Assembly: GCA_013397075.1 (NCBI GenBank)
Contig: VWZS01001987.1
Span: 118,302-182,301 of the forward strand
DNA: 64,000 nt
Origin: Rhabdornis inornatus
Lineage: Eukaryota > Chordata > Aves > Passeriformes > Rhabdornithidae
Direction: 5' to 3'
Part shown: positions 23,562 to 36,369 of the stretch, piece after piece
How the letters are laid out: each line of letters opens with the position of its first letter
How positions within the stretch are numbered: position 1 is the first letter of the stretch
Program-made: the position numbers and the translations under genes
The notes under the pieces: generated by a model
The model's input: the letters and a program-made list of their open reading frames with translations, nothing else
What the model was told of the DNA's origin: nothing
Databases searched by the model: none

Positions 23562-26500
23562 AGGAGTCTTTAATCAGAAGATGCTTTTTTACTTCGATAT
23601 GCGGATTGTTTTTCCATGTACACAGTCACTAGCATAACTTTTTCTTCTTCCTTGCAATATTTTTTGAGCTTTTTAAGGTGCAGGAGGTTCTTTGAGGCTG
23701 TGAGGTGCCAGTCATTTCAGATCATGTAATCTGCTGGTGCACCTCTAGTAACCACATCTTTAGTTTTCCTGGAGGCTGTTGTAAAAGAAACTGATCCAAG
23801 ACAGATTTCACAGCACTACTGTGAGCATCACACCTCCTAAAATTTCGTGTCAACTGCAGTATTGGAATCCAAAATCATATACGAGGGTTTACATCATGTC
23901 TTAGATCTATTTAGTGCCTGTAAAGAACCACAAAAACATTCATGCCAAGCACAAAGTATGTTTGTCACAGAGCTGCCTTTACAAGTGATGATGGAGTGCA
24001 GATGGCAGGGCTCTGCTTCCCTCCTTTGGTCCTAATCCTTGTTGGATTCTACCCTCCTTTGGTCCTAATCTTGCCCTATTTATGTCCAGAGGTAGTTTTT
24101 AGCAGTCTTTGAAGTTGTTTCCTGAAGATTTCTACTGTCTCTTGAGATTGGAGCAATATCAGAAGGACGTTTGTGAGCTGACTAAATGATAGTCAGGTTT
24201 AGACATGGGGGTGCCAGGTAATGATGTGTGAGGCTGTGGGCTTGTTTAGTTTGTGACCTCTGCTTGACAGTTGGAACTGTCAATTTTTTATCCTGTGGAC
24301 AATACCATAACACTGAGGCTGTAGAGTAGTGATGCATTTGCTAACATAGCAGTAGAATTTCCAGTTTGACTAAAAGAACTGGATGTTCACTGTGTCAGAA
24401 ACTTCATGCACTTTGGAGGGGAAGAAAAGCCCTAGGGAGTGACCTGATATTGAGCCTGCCCTGTTCAAGCTGCTGTCCAGGCCAATATTGTAGAGCTCAT
24501 GCACGGCTTCTCTCTGGCTCAGTGAATCCCTTTGTGTAGAAAGTTAGGCTGCTAAGCAGATGTTTGGGAAGCTGCAGTTAGAGCATGTTAGCATCCTTAC
24601 TGGTTCTGCATTTAAATCTCTGGTTGTCCCCTGTCCTGCTGCAATCTAACCAAATGTCAGCTGTTTGTAGGAAGCTGATAATTGTGTTTCCTATTGCGTA
24701 AAACAAATAAGGGAGAAAACTAGTTGAATTACAGCAGTGTTATCTTTTCTTTAAGTGTTACATTTTTTTTTTTTTTTAAGTGGCCTCCAGGACAAAAGCC
24801 TGCCATCTTTTGAATGCTTGTCTGCTTGTTTCTTTTTATGGATTTATGGGTTACTAACTTTGAAAAGAGTGTTGCCCTAGCCTAAAATAGGAATCAAATT
24901 ACGTGTGAAGAATGACAAATATGATCCAATCTAATGTTTAGATTCTTCGTTTTCTACTGTAAGTATGAAAAGGGAATTTTGATGCATGTTCACAACTCAG
25001 ATCTGAAAAATGAAGAGCCGTTGAGCTTTGAGAAAGTGTAGGTGGATGTATGTGGCAAGCCTGAAGCAATCAGGTCAGGGAGGTAGTTTTCTATTATTTG
25101 TAAACTCAGAGTTGCTCTGAATGCCATTTTGTCAGCAGGGTGCTTTGTAAGTATTAAGTTTTCCTGAAACAGACGTGCCCAGTTTGAAGTGCATGTGCAT
25201 ATTTTTGTATTGTTATGCCTGATGCAGCAACTATGGGAAGAAGTGAGAGAAAAAGCATCTTTTGAAAAGAAACATAATTCTGAGGTTCACTCTTAAAAAG
25301 CACATGTTGGAGATTCTTAGTGTTAGAAGCTGAAAGCTTGTGGAATTCCTAATGGTATCATTAAGCACAGGCAGCCTGCTGGCCTGCCAAAGCAATTAGT
25401 TAAGAGTGTGTCTCTTCATTAAGTCAAAGAAGCAGAAGGAAAAAGAGCTGATTTTTTGTCTTCTGGCCAAACTTATTTTTCCCATAGTTGTTCTAGCAGC
25501 ACATCAGCATTTACATAGCACAAATTGTGTGGTATAGATCCCATTGCCTCTCATTATGCTGCTGTCGATTGGGCTGATTTGGAAATGGGGCTGTCTTTGC
25601 AAGGAGAAACTGCCATCTGCAACCCTGTTTGGGAGAGGCCATAGATCTAAACCCTTGATTTACTCCTGTAAAGCCTCTTGGCAGAATATGGCTGGAATCC
25701 TAAAACAGGTGTGCATCTGAGTACAACATGGTTCACAGATGACACTTAAATCAATTATGTGGCCATTTTGTGAAGTTGAGAGCGTGAGTTAGAACACTGC
25801 ATTGTAAATATCTTCATATGACTGTTGATTGCTATAACTTTAGGAATTGTGTTTGATTTTGTTTAAGCAATTTAGAAAATTGACTGAAAAGTGTCAATCA
25901 TAAGCCACTGTTTTTTAAATGGTGTACTTAAACAATTGTTAATTTTTTTAACTCTAGAGGAAGAAACAAAAGTATAAACTTCTAATGAATCCAGTTTTCT
26001 TAAGGTGTAACATTTGTTTGTGAATTTTATTTTGTTTTCTGTTTCAGCATTTCATTTTGACTACTGTTTCCAGGATCTCATATATAGTTAATACTGATGA
26101 TTGTATTTTTAATCCTACCTCTGAGTTCAGAAATATATGCAGTTGACCAGAGGATATATGTAAAAGAGCAGAGCCATCAGATATAAGTGGTTCTCAGACG
26201 CAGTTTTGCAAACCTTATGGTCTAGATAATGGAAAATATGTTTACAGACTTTTTTTTTTCCAGAGATATATGAAAATAGGGGAAAATGGGTTTAAAAACA
26301 TGAGAGTTTACTCAAGTCAATCTGCGTCATGTCGCAGAGTATAATACCAAAGCTTTTTTTACAGCATTTATTGTACCAATAGTTCTTGCAGAAGACTGTG
26401 TACAGGAACGACAGTTGTTAAAAGCAGAAATTTCTGGGTTGCTTAAGATTGGTGATGGGTACATTTTCATCCAAGCCTGCTCTCCCTTCAAAAAACCTGA

Positions 26501-27255
26501 GAAAGATCTGCTTCTTCATCCTAAGGAGAAAAACAGCCTTCCAAAGGCTGCTGCTCTGTAAGAAGACAAGAGATTCACGGATCTTGCCTCTACAAATGGC
26601 AAAAGTTTCGAAAAGGGCTGCCACAGGGTGTTCATTTCTGGTGTGTCCTAGCACCTTAAATTTCCTTTTTGTCATTCAAGTTCCATAAGAAATTACCTGT
26701 GCTAGGTAGCTTCAGGGCTGAGGACTACACTTGCAAAGCCTTTGTTTCATTTGGACAGAAGATTCTAAAAAGCGTTGCAGGCATAAAGCCCACGTGTGTA
26801 TCAGTCTTCAGCTGGAAGAGAGGCAGTATTCATACCTCATAAATGTTTATATTTTACATGATCATCATTGTGTTAATGTTAACATTCTCAACTTAGAATG
26901 TCACTGTTACTAGTAATTCTTCACATTTTATCTGAAGAAATTGGTGAACTCGGTAAGAGTTTCACACACTGGGCCTTTTCTGTAACAAATCTACTTACTC
27001 ATCATGGCCAGGGAACAGGAATGGTTGGATGGGGAAAGGAGATGAGCAGGGCTTGGTGTGTAGAGGTTGTGTGTGTTAAGGGCTGGAGCTGCATGAGATG
27101 GGACTGTCAATGAAGGCAAGGTACTGGGTGGTTCTCCATGTGTTTCTGTGCAGATGGGCTGAGAATGAGCACTGTTTGTGAAATAGCATCAATTCCCAAT
27201 ATTCAGCAATTACCTAGCTTGAGGAATGCCACTCTCCCCAGTGGGCTGCAGCTCA
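23562..27255 (+). other. MTARC 3' UTR and following intergenic DNA
   Basis: After the TGA the sequence is AT-rich and unique. By eye I did not find a canonical AATAAA before the CR1 at 27262, so the 3' end of the transcript is undefined. A 16-base T run lies near 24763-24778. A local direct duplication (ACCCTCCTTTGGTCCTAATC-like) occurs at 24009-24072. Confidence 0.4.
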
Positions 27256-27261
27256 TCACAT

Positions 27262-27605
27262 TGACTTCAGGAAATCACAGAGTGAGTCAGGCTGGAAGGG
27301 ACCACACTGGGTCATCTGGTCCAACCTCCTGCTCAAGCAGGGTCATCCCAGAGCACATGGCACAGGATTGTGTCCAGATGGTTCTTGAATATCCTCAGGG
27401 AGGGAGACTCCACACCCTCTCTGGGCAATCTGTTCCAGTGCATGGTCCCCTGCACAGTAAAGTTCTTCCTATTCAGGTGGAACTCCTGTGCAGCAATTGC
27501 TGCCCACTGCCTCTTGTCCTATTGCTTGGCACCACGAAGAAGAGCCTGCATCCTTCCTCTTGATACCCACTTTTGGATTCTTACAGACACTGATGAAAAT
27601 AAACC
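27262..27605 (-). repeat. CR1 LINE 3' fragment, inverted
   Basis: Reverse complement of CR1: AGGCTGGAAGGGACCACACT, CTGGTCCAACCTCCTGCTCA, GGAGACTCCACACCCTCTCT, GGCAATCTGTTCCAGTGCAT, AAAGTTCTTCCTATTCAGGT. The 3' end faces left at about 27262. It is longer than most copies in the window. Confidence 0.88.
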
Positions 27606-27609
27606 ACAA

Positions 27610-29605
27610 GTAACTGTAGCCTGAGCTAAACATCAGGTAGAGACTGTCTTCCACCTATGCAGAACAAAGACATGGAGCAGCCTGTGGCACATCACATTGA
27701 AGAGTTTGGGTGGGAACCTCTCATTTTTCTGACACTGTATAAAGATAAAGCACCTCCCCTTTGCCCTTGGGCTGTTACGCATGGGACACCTAGGCTGGCT
27801 GAAATTTCACTTTCCTCCAGGAGCAGTATTGTAGAGAATTGAATCTTCTCTAGTGCATGAAATTGCTCTGACAGCTTATCACTGCTTGTTTAACAGCTGA
27901 CTGTTCTTACTTTCTTTAGGCACTAGATAATAAGCATAGTGAAACAATTACTGTGCTTCACTGATGTGCTAACCCTCATAGCCTTTTTACTGTTAAGTTC
28001 CAAAAACCAGCTTCATTCACTGTTAATTGAGGTTTGTCTTCGAAAGATTATGTAGGATGACAATTCCTCAGTCAGCAGCCACAATTGCTTTCAGTAAGTC
28101 ACGGACAGTTATTTTTAGCAGACTTACCTACATCCCTTTGGCATAAGTTAAAATGGGCAGCTAAATCTCCTCATTTTTTCAAGGTTTCACACATAGACAT
28201 GTAGGATTAAAACAGATGGGTAAGAATGTAGTCTTCTCAGGCTGCAGAAAACAAAGCAAATGGACATTTAGTTCAGACTTGGAAAATACTTTCTTCATAA
28301 TTTCACATAGCATAGGCCACAGGGCCAGCTTACTGCATCCTTTGAAAACTTTAGATTTTTGAAAAAAGATCAAAAGCCACAGTGATAGTTGGGCTGCAAG
28401 GATACCATGGTAGAGATCAAGAGTACCAGCAATGTCCTGGATTCTTTCAAACATAAAGACTTCACTCACTGAAAAATTATGTTCCACTGTGTTTACAGTT
28501 GTGCAGTTTGGGAGGTCCATGTTCACTCTCCATTCCCTGGGTTTATTTAAAGTAAAGCAGAATATTGTCCTTGCAGTTACCTCAAGGAACAGGTAATGTG
28601 AAGTTGAATTTCCCTCGGTTGTCCTTTATTTCTGTTTAACAGACCTAAAGCTGTCCAATGATAGTTTTCCACATCCTGGGCTGCGTGACTTTTTAGTTCT
28701 GCGTGCAGAACTAAGTCTCTTCCAGTTCACGTTCGCGTGCTCAGAAATGTGAATCACAAACATCCTAATTAGGGGGGCAGGTTAGTGTGTAATTAATCCT
28801 TGGAGGGAACCAGCAGGACAAATAGAACCATCACTCTAAACTTAGTTATAAAATGTCTGGAAAAATAGCTCATTGTTTCCATGGAATTCTGAAAGTATCT
28901 TCTCAGCCCTGGAAGTGATTTTTATAAAAAGTTGAGTTTACTTGACATGCAGGGACACCGACTAGAGTCCTTCAAAAGCTGGTTGAAATAAGAGCAGCTC
29001 TTGGTCACTGGGTCTGATGAAGCAGAAGGTCTGTGCTGTACCTTGCTTCCAGACCACCCTGTATATTACTGCTCTCTTGTTGGAGAAATTGTGCTGAGCT
29101 GTGCTACCCAAACATCTGTCCCCCTACCCAAACATCTGTCCAAGAGGTCAGCTAGGATCTCCATCAGAGCAAGACTCTTCTTTTTTTAAGCAGAGTGGCA
29201 ATGTTGACTATCAGAGGACCTATTCTGGAAGTAGCTGTGCTCCAGGAAGCTGCTGGGCCTTATCAGCCCCTGGAAGGATGCTTAAAGCAGATAAAATTTA
29301 AACAGTTTGCAGGGAGTTCTGTGGCACTGGTGATAACCTGGCTCAGTTTATCACCTGGGCTCAGGTTGGCCTTGTGGAATCTCTCTTGGAAAGCGGTGGC
29401 AGCAGTGCTGGTGTCAGCGGTGTGCAGCCACGAAGGGGTTAGTGACATACATAGCTATTTTAAGATTGCCAAGAGCAAAATCTATCTGATTTCTTTAGTT
29501 TGAACATGCGGCTGGAGCTGAGGGAAGTCAGGCAGTGCAGCAGACAATGGAAAGCTGCTAAAATTAAAAAGAAAATTGTGTGTTTTTCTGTTTTTTTATT
29601 CTGTA
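27610..29605. other. Intergenic stretch, no gene seen
   Basis: Unique sequence with no recognised gene. A two-copy tandem of TACCCAAACATCTGTCC lies at 29105-29141. Confidence 0.45.
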
Positions 29606-29802
29606 TGGAACACAGAATTATTTGGGTTGGAAGAGACTTAAAAAGTGATCTAGTTCCAACCCCCTGCCATGACCGGGGACACCTTCCACTCGATGAGTTT
29701 ACTCAGAGCCACATCCAGCCTGGCCTTGAACACTTCCCAAGGTTGGGACATCCACAGCTTCTCTGGGCAACCTGTGCCAGTGCCTCACCACCCTCAAAGT
29801 AA
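29606..29802 (-). repeat. CR1 LINE 3' fragment, inverted
   Basis: Reverse complement of a CR1 3' end: GGGTTGGAAGAGACTTAAAA, CTAGTTCCAACCCCCTGCCA, CACATCCAGCCTGGCCTTGA, GGGCAACCTGTGCCAGTGCC. Its inner end coincides with the left edge of the duplicated segment at 29803. Confidence 0.9.
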
Positions 29803-30709
29803 GTATTGCACTTAACAGCTGTAGAGAAACTGGAACTGTGGATGGCTTGGCTGGATAGTCTCATTGTATGGGGAGCAGAAGAGATTAACTCCTGCACCTA
29901 TGGAATTTAGAGTGTCTGAAGCCTTAGTTACTTTGCTTGACTACAAAAATCACTGCATATAAAGCTCTTTGGTCTGCTTTTCAAAAGAAAACTATAACCT
30001 TATTTGCACAGGTATGTTATAATATTATTTCATTTAATTTAAACCAAAAATACTCACCCCCTGAAAAGAACCTCCAAACCCTAAAACTAAAAATCCCTGT
30101 CTTTTTTCTGTTGCTTGTTATAAAAAAGATTCCAAATAGCACAGCTCCAAGCAGTAGAAAAGTCACATTGCTGATCAAAAAGTGAGTCCTTCACTTAATG
30201 CATTTAATCATTGTGAAGTTATCTGCCAGCATCTCTTTATTACAAATGCATTTTCCTACAAAGCCCTGCCAAGTTTAGCATCCTTACAAGAGCCTTGGAA
30301 CACCAATGTTTGTCTTGTGTTCTGCTGACCTTCCTTCAACCCTAAAATAGCTGTTCCTACCCCACTGAACTTTCTATGTACAGAAGCATATTTTATGCCA
30401 GCTACATTTGAAGAAAATAAACTGTGTTTAAAGCTATTAGTCAGATAGATCTTGCCCTCTCCCATCCCCCTAGGATTGTTTGCCTATTTCAGATGGAGTA
30501 GGTTTGGATAGCATGTGTGTCTCTTGCATGCCTGATCTGAAGGGGCCTCCCACAGATGCTATTTAACATATCCTCTGTTAATTAAAGGAGAGGTCAGTGT
30601 ATTTTATCTGTGCATCTAGGTGGAGCTGTCAAAGTGGATTTGGAGCTGGATTTGAAGATCATTTCAAATTTGTAAATTTGCTGGATGCATGCCTGCAGGT
30701 GAGTCTGAA
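29803..30709 (+). repeat. Duplicated segment, copy 1 (probable assembly duplicate)
   Basis: This 907-base segment recurs at 31371-32277 with a constant offset of 1568. At least one mismatch is seen (C at 30681, G at 32249). The copy ends exactly at the single N at 30710. Confidence 0.93.
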
Positions 30710-30710
30710 N
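30710..30710. other. Single-N contig junction
   Basis: A lone N separates the end of duplicated copy 1 from unrelated AT-rich sequence. It marks a contig join. Confidence 0.85.
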
Positions 30711-30986
30711 TATATATTTATAAATGCCAATAAATATATTTATTGTTGAACGTCTAAGAAATCAACCTTGGTTTCAAAATTGTGTGCTTTGCATTTATAC
30801 TCAAATACTTTGTTTTGTCAGGTTCCACAAGGTTGTCCCAAACAAATGTCTGAAGGCATCTCAGAGGTAGCAACGTAGTTAGTTCTAACCAGTTTGTTTC
30901 CATTCCTGATTGCTTACTTTTTCCCATGAGAAAAATATTTTTGGGATAGCATGTTTAACTTGTGGAAGGGAAGGGAATGGAATGGA

Positions 30987-31369
30987 AGCTCCATTCCTGC
31001 AAAATGTGAAGGTTCCCTGACTTATTATTCTTGTTTCATGTTCACCACAACCTATTATAGATGCATGCATGTTTTTTTCTGTTTTCTTTCCTGGCAGGTT
31101 TCCACAAAAAAAATGGAGGTGTTGCTTTTGGAACATCCTCTGGACTAAAAGTCTCCTGGCATCAGTGAAATAAAGCAGGAAGGTACACAGTGTCCCAGCC
31201 CTAGATGAAGTTGTGATAATTAGCTTTTGAAGCTTTAAAAGTTGATTGATTTGTTGTTGGGGTTTTTGGATTTTTTTTTTTTTGGTCTTTTTTCCTTCCA
31301 TTATTTTTCTTGGCTTAGTTTTCTTTCTCCTTTCCTCATCTATGTTTGATGACTGGAAAATGATGTGGA
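30987..31369 (+). repeat. Second duplicated segment, copy 1
   Basis: This 383-base segment recurs at 32653-33035 with a constant offset of 1666. It ends exactly at the N at 31370. Confidence 0.92.
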
Positions 31370-31370
31370 N

Positions 31371-32277
31371 GTATTGCACTTAACAGCTGTAGAGAAACTG
31401 GAACTGTGGATGGCTTGGCTGGATAGTCTCATTGTATGGGGAGCAGAAGAGATTAACTCCTGCACCTATGGAATTTAGAGTGTCTGAAGCCTTAGTTACT
31501 TTGCTTGACTACAAAAATCACTGCATATAAAGCTCTTTGGTCTGCTTTTCAAAAGAAAACTATAACCTTATTTGCACAGGTATGTTATAATATTATTTCA
31601 TTTAATTTAAACCAAAAATACTCACCCCCTGAAAAGAACCTCCAAACCCTAAAACTAAAAATCCCTGTCTTTTTTCTGTTGCTTGTTATAAAAAAGATTC
31701 CAAATAGCACAGCTCCAAGCAGTAGAAAAGTCACATTGCTGATCAAAAAGTGAGTCCTTCACTTAATGCATTTAATCATTGTGAAGTTATCTGCCAGCAT
31801 CTCTTTATTACAAATGCATTTTCCTACAAAGCCCTGCCAAGTTTAGCATCCTTACAAGAGCCTTGGAACACCAATGTTTGTCTTGTGTTCTGCTGACCTT
31901 CCTTCAACCCTAAAATAGCTGTTCCTACCCCACTGAACTTTCTATGTACAGAAGCATATTTTATGCCAGCTACATTTGAAGAAAATAAACTGTGTTTAAA
32001 GCTATTAGTCAGATAGATCTTGCCCTCTCCCATCCCCCTAGGATTGTTTGCCTATTTCAGATGGAGTAGGTTTGGATAGCATGTGTGTCTCTTGCATGCC
32101 TGATCTGAAGGGGCCTCCCACAGATGCTATTTAACATATCCTCTGTTAATTAAAGGAGAGGTCAGTGTATTTTATCTGTGCATCTAGGTGGAGCTGTCAA
32201 AGTGGATTTGGAGCTGGATTTGAAGATCATTTCAAATTTGTAAATTTGGTGGATGCATGCCTGCAGGTGAGTCTGAA
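31371..32277 (+). repeat. Duplicated segment, copy 2
   Basis: Near-identical to 29803-30709. It starts immediately after the N at 31370 and then continues into sequence not present after copy 1 (32278-32651). Confidence 0.93.
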
Positions 32278-32652
32278 AGCAACCACATTTAAACCAACCT
32301 CATTTACCCTTTTTAAAAAATAAAATTTTATTGTCCATTATTTAAAATAGACTTCATATAATGCTTTTGGTTTTATTTAGGGTTTATTTGTGGAGATTCA
32401 ATGTTTAGTCTGTATGTTCTCCCAAAAATTGCAAAATCTTGAAATTCACCACAAAAAATCATACAACAAAAATGTGGTTTTGAAAAGCAATCCAGTTCCT
32501 TCTGTCCTCTCTCACTTGTCTTATTGGGTATTGCAATATGGATGTTTTTCTTTCCATCTTAAACCCATAAAGTAGTCAACTGCTTGTGGTGCATGTGTCT
32601 ATGTACATATATATGCAGGCATATATATTTATAAATATGATAATATTTATAN

Positions 32653-33035
32653 AGCTCCATTCCTGCAAAATGTGAAGGTTCCCTGACTTATTATTCTTGT
32701 TTCATGTTCACCACAACCTATTATAGATGCATGCATGTTTTTTTCTGTTTTCTTTCCTGGCAGGTTTCCACAAAAAAAATGGAGGTGTTGCTTTTGGAAC
32801 ATCCTCTGGACTAAAAGTCTCCTGGCATCAGTGAAATAAAGCAGGAAGGTACACAGTGTCCCAGCCCTAGATGAAGTTGTGATAATTAGCTTTTGAAGCT
32901 TTAAAAGTTGATTGATTTGTTGTTGGGGTTTTTGGATTTTTTTTTTTTTGGTCTTTTTTCCTTCCATTATTTTTCTTGGCTTAGTTTTCTTTCTCCTTTC
33001 CTCATCTATGTTTGATGACTGGAAAATGATGTGGA
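32653..33035 (+). repeat. Second duplicated segment, copy 2
   Basis: Near-identical to 30987-31369. It starts right after the N at 32652 and runs on into unique sequence at 33036. Confidence 0.92.
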
Positions 33036-35900
33036 CATTGCTTCTAAATGTCCAGCCTCAGTGCTTCCTGTTGCACTTTAAGTCCCTCGCTGTCATACAG
33101 GTGGTGCATCCCTTAGTGCATTTGAGTGCTCAGTCTCCTTTTCTGCAGGCTGAACATCTTTCCCAGACCTACAGTGGCTCTTAGTCCATTTGCCTGTGTA
33201 GCCATTCAGGGTGTAGTGCAGCCAGATGGGAAGGGGGTGTTGGAATTGCACTGGAACTCTGCTCACCTTAATGTCTGGTGAGGTCAGGGAAAGGAAAGGG
33301 AGAAGAACAGCTATCATAATTCATTAAAATGGAAAATAGTTTGGGTTTTTTGTTTGCCAAAGCCCAGTGAAAAATGGATTTCTACTGGATATGGCGAAGT
33401 TCTATTGGGAGCGTAGAACCCTCACTGTTCCTCCTGGGGCTCTGTTTTTCCCCGGTATGTCAGGCAGGTTTCTGGAGAGTGTATGGTGATAAATGGGGTC
33501 CCCTCTTGACAATGCCAACCACTGGTGCCTGGTGGGCTGTACTGTATCAAAGGGCTATGCCCCTTTGAGGTGTCCCAGTGGCACTTGTGAGAATACTGTG
33601 CACAGAGGTGATGAGCTGACCCAGCAGCCTCCCCCTTCTCCAATATGTGTACATCTCTACAGCCTGGTAAAAGAGGCCCCACATGCTGGATGGTGCATCC
33701 CCAGAGGTACCCAGTGGAACTGGAGAGCAGCCTTATGTGTGCCAGTGACCAGCTGCAGCCTGCTTTAGCTTTTGCTGTGACCCTTCTGCTGAGAGCTGGC
33801 TGCTTGCCTTCTCTGGAAAATAATGTTACTTATTTTGGTTTTGAAACTCCAGTAAATCTTTTGCTTTCTTTTGCACTGTACTGGGATGTGTGGGGTTTTC
33901 CAGTTTGAAAGGCTTTCCTGCAATGTTGTTTGTGCCTGTACTGTCACAGAAACTTTTGATTAATACATCACCTGCATGCCAAATATCTACCTCTTGAAGA
34001 TGATATACTGAGAAACAAAGGAAGAAAGATGCAAAATCAATTTGGGATACAGAACATCCCAGGCTGATTTGGTTAGAGTGAATTTATTTATGTCTAATCC
34101 CATTGGTGTCAGAAGTTCTGCTTGCAATCTTCATCCCATAAGGAAATAAATAACTGACCAAGATTCTCTCTTCATACCTGTCCCAAGTGAAGTTTTGTGC
34201 ATCCTTTTTTTTAGTTTGTTTCATTTGCATATGTGGCTGGAACCAGTCCCTGCCAGTGGTGTGGCTGAATAGCAGGGAGCCTTCCATAAATTGCATGGAA
34301 CAAGCTCAAGCCAGGCAGGGACACAAGGATGACATGAAGGTTTGACATAGATCAGTTTCTTGAAAATGTTGTGTATGCTGTCAGTCACTGAGAAGGAATA
34401 ACTTAGTTTTGCTAAGCAAAACCTTTCAAGCTGCTCATCCTGCTTTAAGATGCTCTGGCAAATTCTGCAACAGGGGCTAAGCAAGTGGGAAAATAATCAC
34501 CTGGAAAGGAAATCTCTGAGAAGCTTTTGAGGTGATATTGTGGTTTAGGAATGGTACTCCTGAGTTCAGTGCCCCCACCCCCAAACCACGCACTGCTCTC
34601 TCTCACTCCCACATTTTCCATTTCGTTTTGGCCAAAATTGGGAATTTTTAACAGTATTCTTTTAATATCCTTTTGATGGATCAGAACAAATGGAAGAAAG
34701 CACTCTTCATGTATTACAAAAAAAACAGGTGTATTTCCAATACATTTTGGAAGAGCACTGGGCAAATCCCTCCTCTGAGCATTGGGCTGCTATGGTTCAG
34801 CCCCAGGCACCAGCCTGCTTCACATTGCTGCTCAACAGTGCTGCACCAGCTCTGTGCAAAGGAGGTAGCACCCATGAGTGGTGGAGGGCACCGAGAATCT
34901 CCAAACCCTCTTTCACAAGCTTGTGAATACATGGTTGAATATTGCTTCTGCAGCCAACAGGAGGAGCAGGAAACCTCTTCTGAGTTAGAGCCAGGAGTCA
35001 CTTGTAAAATACTCCTTTGGTCACCTTGTGAAGGGCTTGCAGCACCTCAGGTGTGTTAATTCACCTGGTTCCTTACAAACCCCAAGGGGAATAGATAATC
35101 ATCCTCTCTTTCTTGGAGAAGAGCAGAGTGAAACATGAGAGGTAAAATGCTTTGATAATGACAGTCAGACCCTGCCAGCATTTTGCAGTCAGAAAGTGGT
35201 GGCTCATGGAGGGCTGCCAGACATTTCTCAGAGACAGGCATGAGCCTGTGTGTGCTGTGCAGGGCATGTGCAGTGAGCTGGCAGCACCCAGGAGCCTTTG
35301 GTATGCCAGCAGGCACACTGCGCATTAGCGGGGCCTGGAAGCCCATGGTGGTGCAGGCCAAGGAACTTTGAGCCAGCCAGCCAGGGCTTTGCTAGGTTGA
35401 GTCCAGAATGGAGATAATACATGAATTCTGTTTGGGGGCTATCTCTGCTTGGTGCTCCACTGTGCTGTGAGGACCTTGGGTTGGTGCTCTCAGGGGTGAT
35501 TATTTGTCCTGTCCTTGGCTTTTTGGGTACAGAGCCTTTAGCTCCTCTTCCCTTGCAATACAGGTTGCAGTTATCTCCCTTTCTGAAGCAAAGCCTGGTG
35601 ATAATCATGTGTTACCACCACAGGTAGTCAGTGTTGATCCACAGCTGCAGTGGTTGCAAAATTGCATTTCATTCCTATGAGGGGAAGGGCAAAAGGCTCA
35701 TTCAGGATTTAATGTTGCCTGCTGGAACAGAAACCAGAATGACTTCTCTGCAGGGCATCCTATCTCCCTAACTTTACTGCAGCCCGAACAGTGTCCCCTC
35801 ATAAAGAGATAGGATTTGAGACATGAATGTATGGTAGCCCTTAGTTTGTGTGTAACTGAGCAGCAGGCTCGTCCAGGTTAGGCATTAGGAAAACCTTTCT
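33036..35900. other. Intergenic stretch, no gene seen
   Basis: No recognised gene or repeat. Open frames of about 90-130 codons at 34673-35059 and 35228-35608 are not protein-like and lack supporting signals. Confidence 0.45.
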
Positions 35901-35904
35901 GAGT

Positions 35905-36285
35905 TTTATTCTAGGGGGAATGATAAAATCATTTATGTTAGAAAAAATATCTGAGATTGAGTCCAACCTGTGACAAAACATCACCTTGTCAAGTAGACCA
36001 TGGTATCGAGTGCTAGGTCCAGTTGTTTCTGGAACGTCTCCAGGGACAGTGACTCCACTACTTCCCTGGATAATCCAATTCCAGTGTTTAACAACTCTTT
36101 CTGTGAAGAAATCCTTCCTAATGTCCAGCCTGAACCTCCCCTGGCACAGGCTGAGGTAATTTCCTAATGTCTTGTCATTTGTTACCTGGGAGAAGAGACC
36201 AGCCCCCACTTGGCTGCAACCTTTTTTCAGGGAGTTGTTGAGAGCAATGAGGTCACCCCTGAGCCTCCTTTTCAAGAGAAAAGGA
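35905..36285 (-). repeat. CR1 LINE fragment, inverted
   Basis: Its reverse complement reads as CR1: GAAAAGGAGGCTCAGGGGTG, CTGGTCTCTTCTCCCAGGTA, GGATTTCTTCACAGAAAGAG, GGAAGTAGTGGAGTCACTGT, CAGGTTGGACTCAATCTCAG, then an ATAAATGATTTTATCATT tail at the left edge. The stretch just right of it (about 36300-36365) reads like a piece of CR1 in the opposite orientation, suggesting a nested or adjacent second copy. Confidence 0.88.
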
Positions 36286-36369
36286 AGGTGGACAAGGTTG
36301 TGCAGGTATCAGGAGAGGCTTTGCTGGTGGAGATTTTTAAGGGCAAGTTGGACAAACCTTGTATAATAT

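Noticed and set aside
29937..31753. Two identical 82-codon frames suggesting a duplicated small gene
   Set aside because: They are the same sequence present twice because of the contig duplication. The frame itself resembles non-coding AT-rich DNA.
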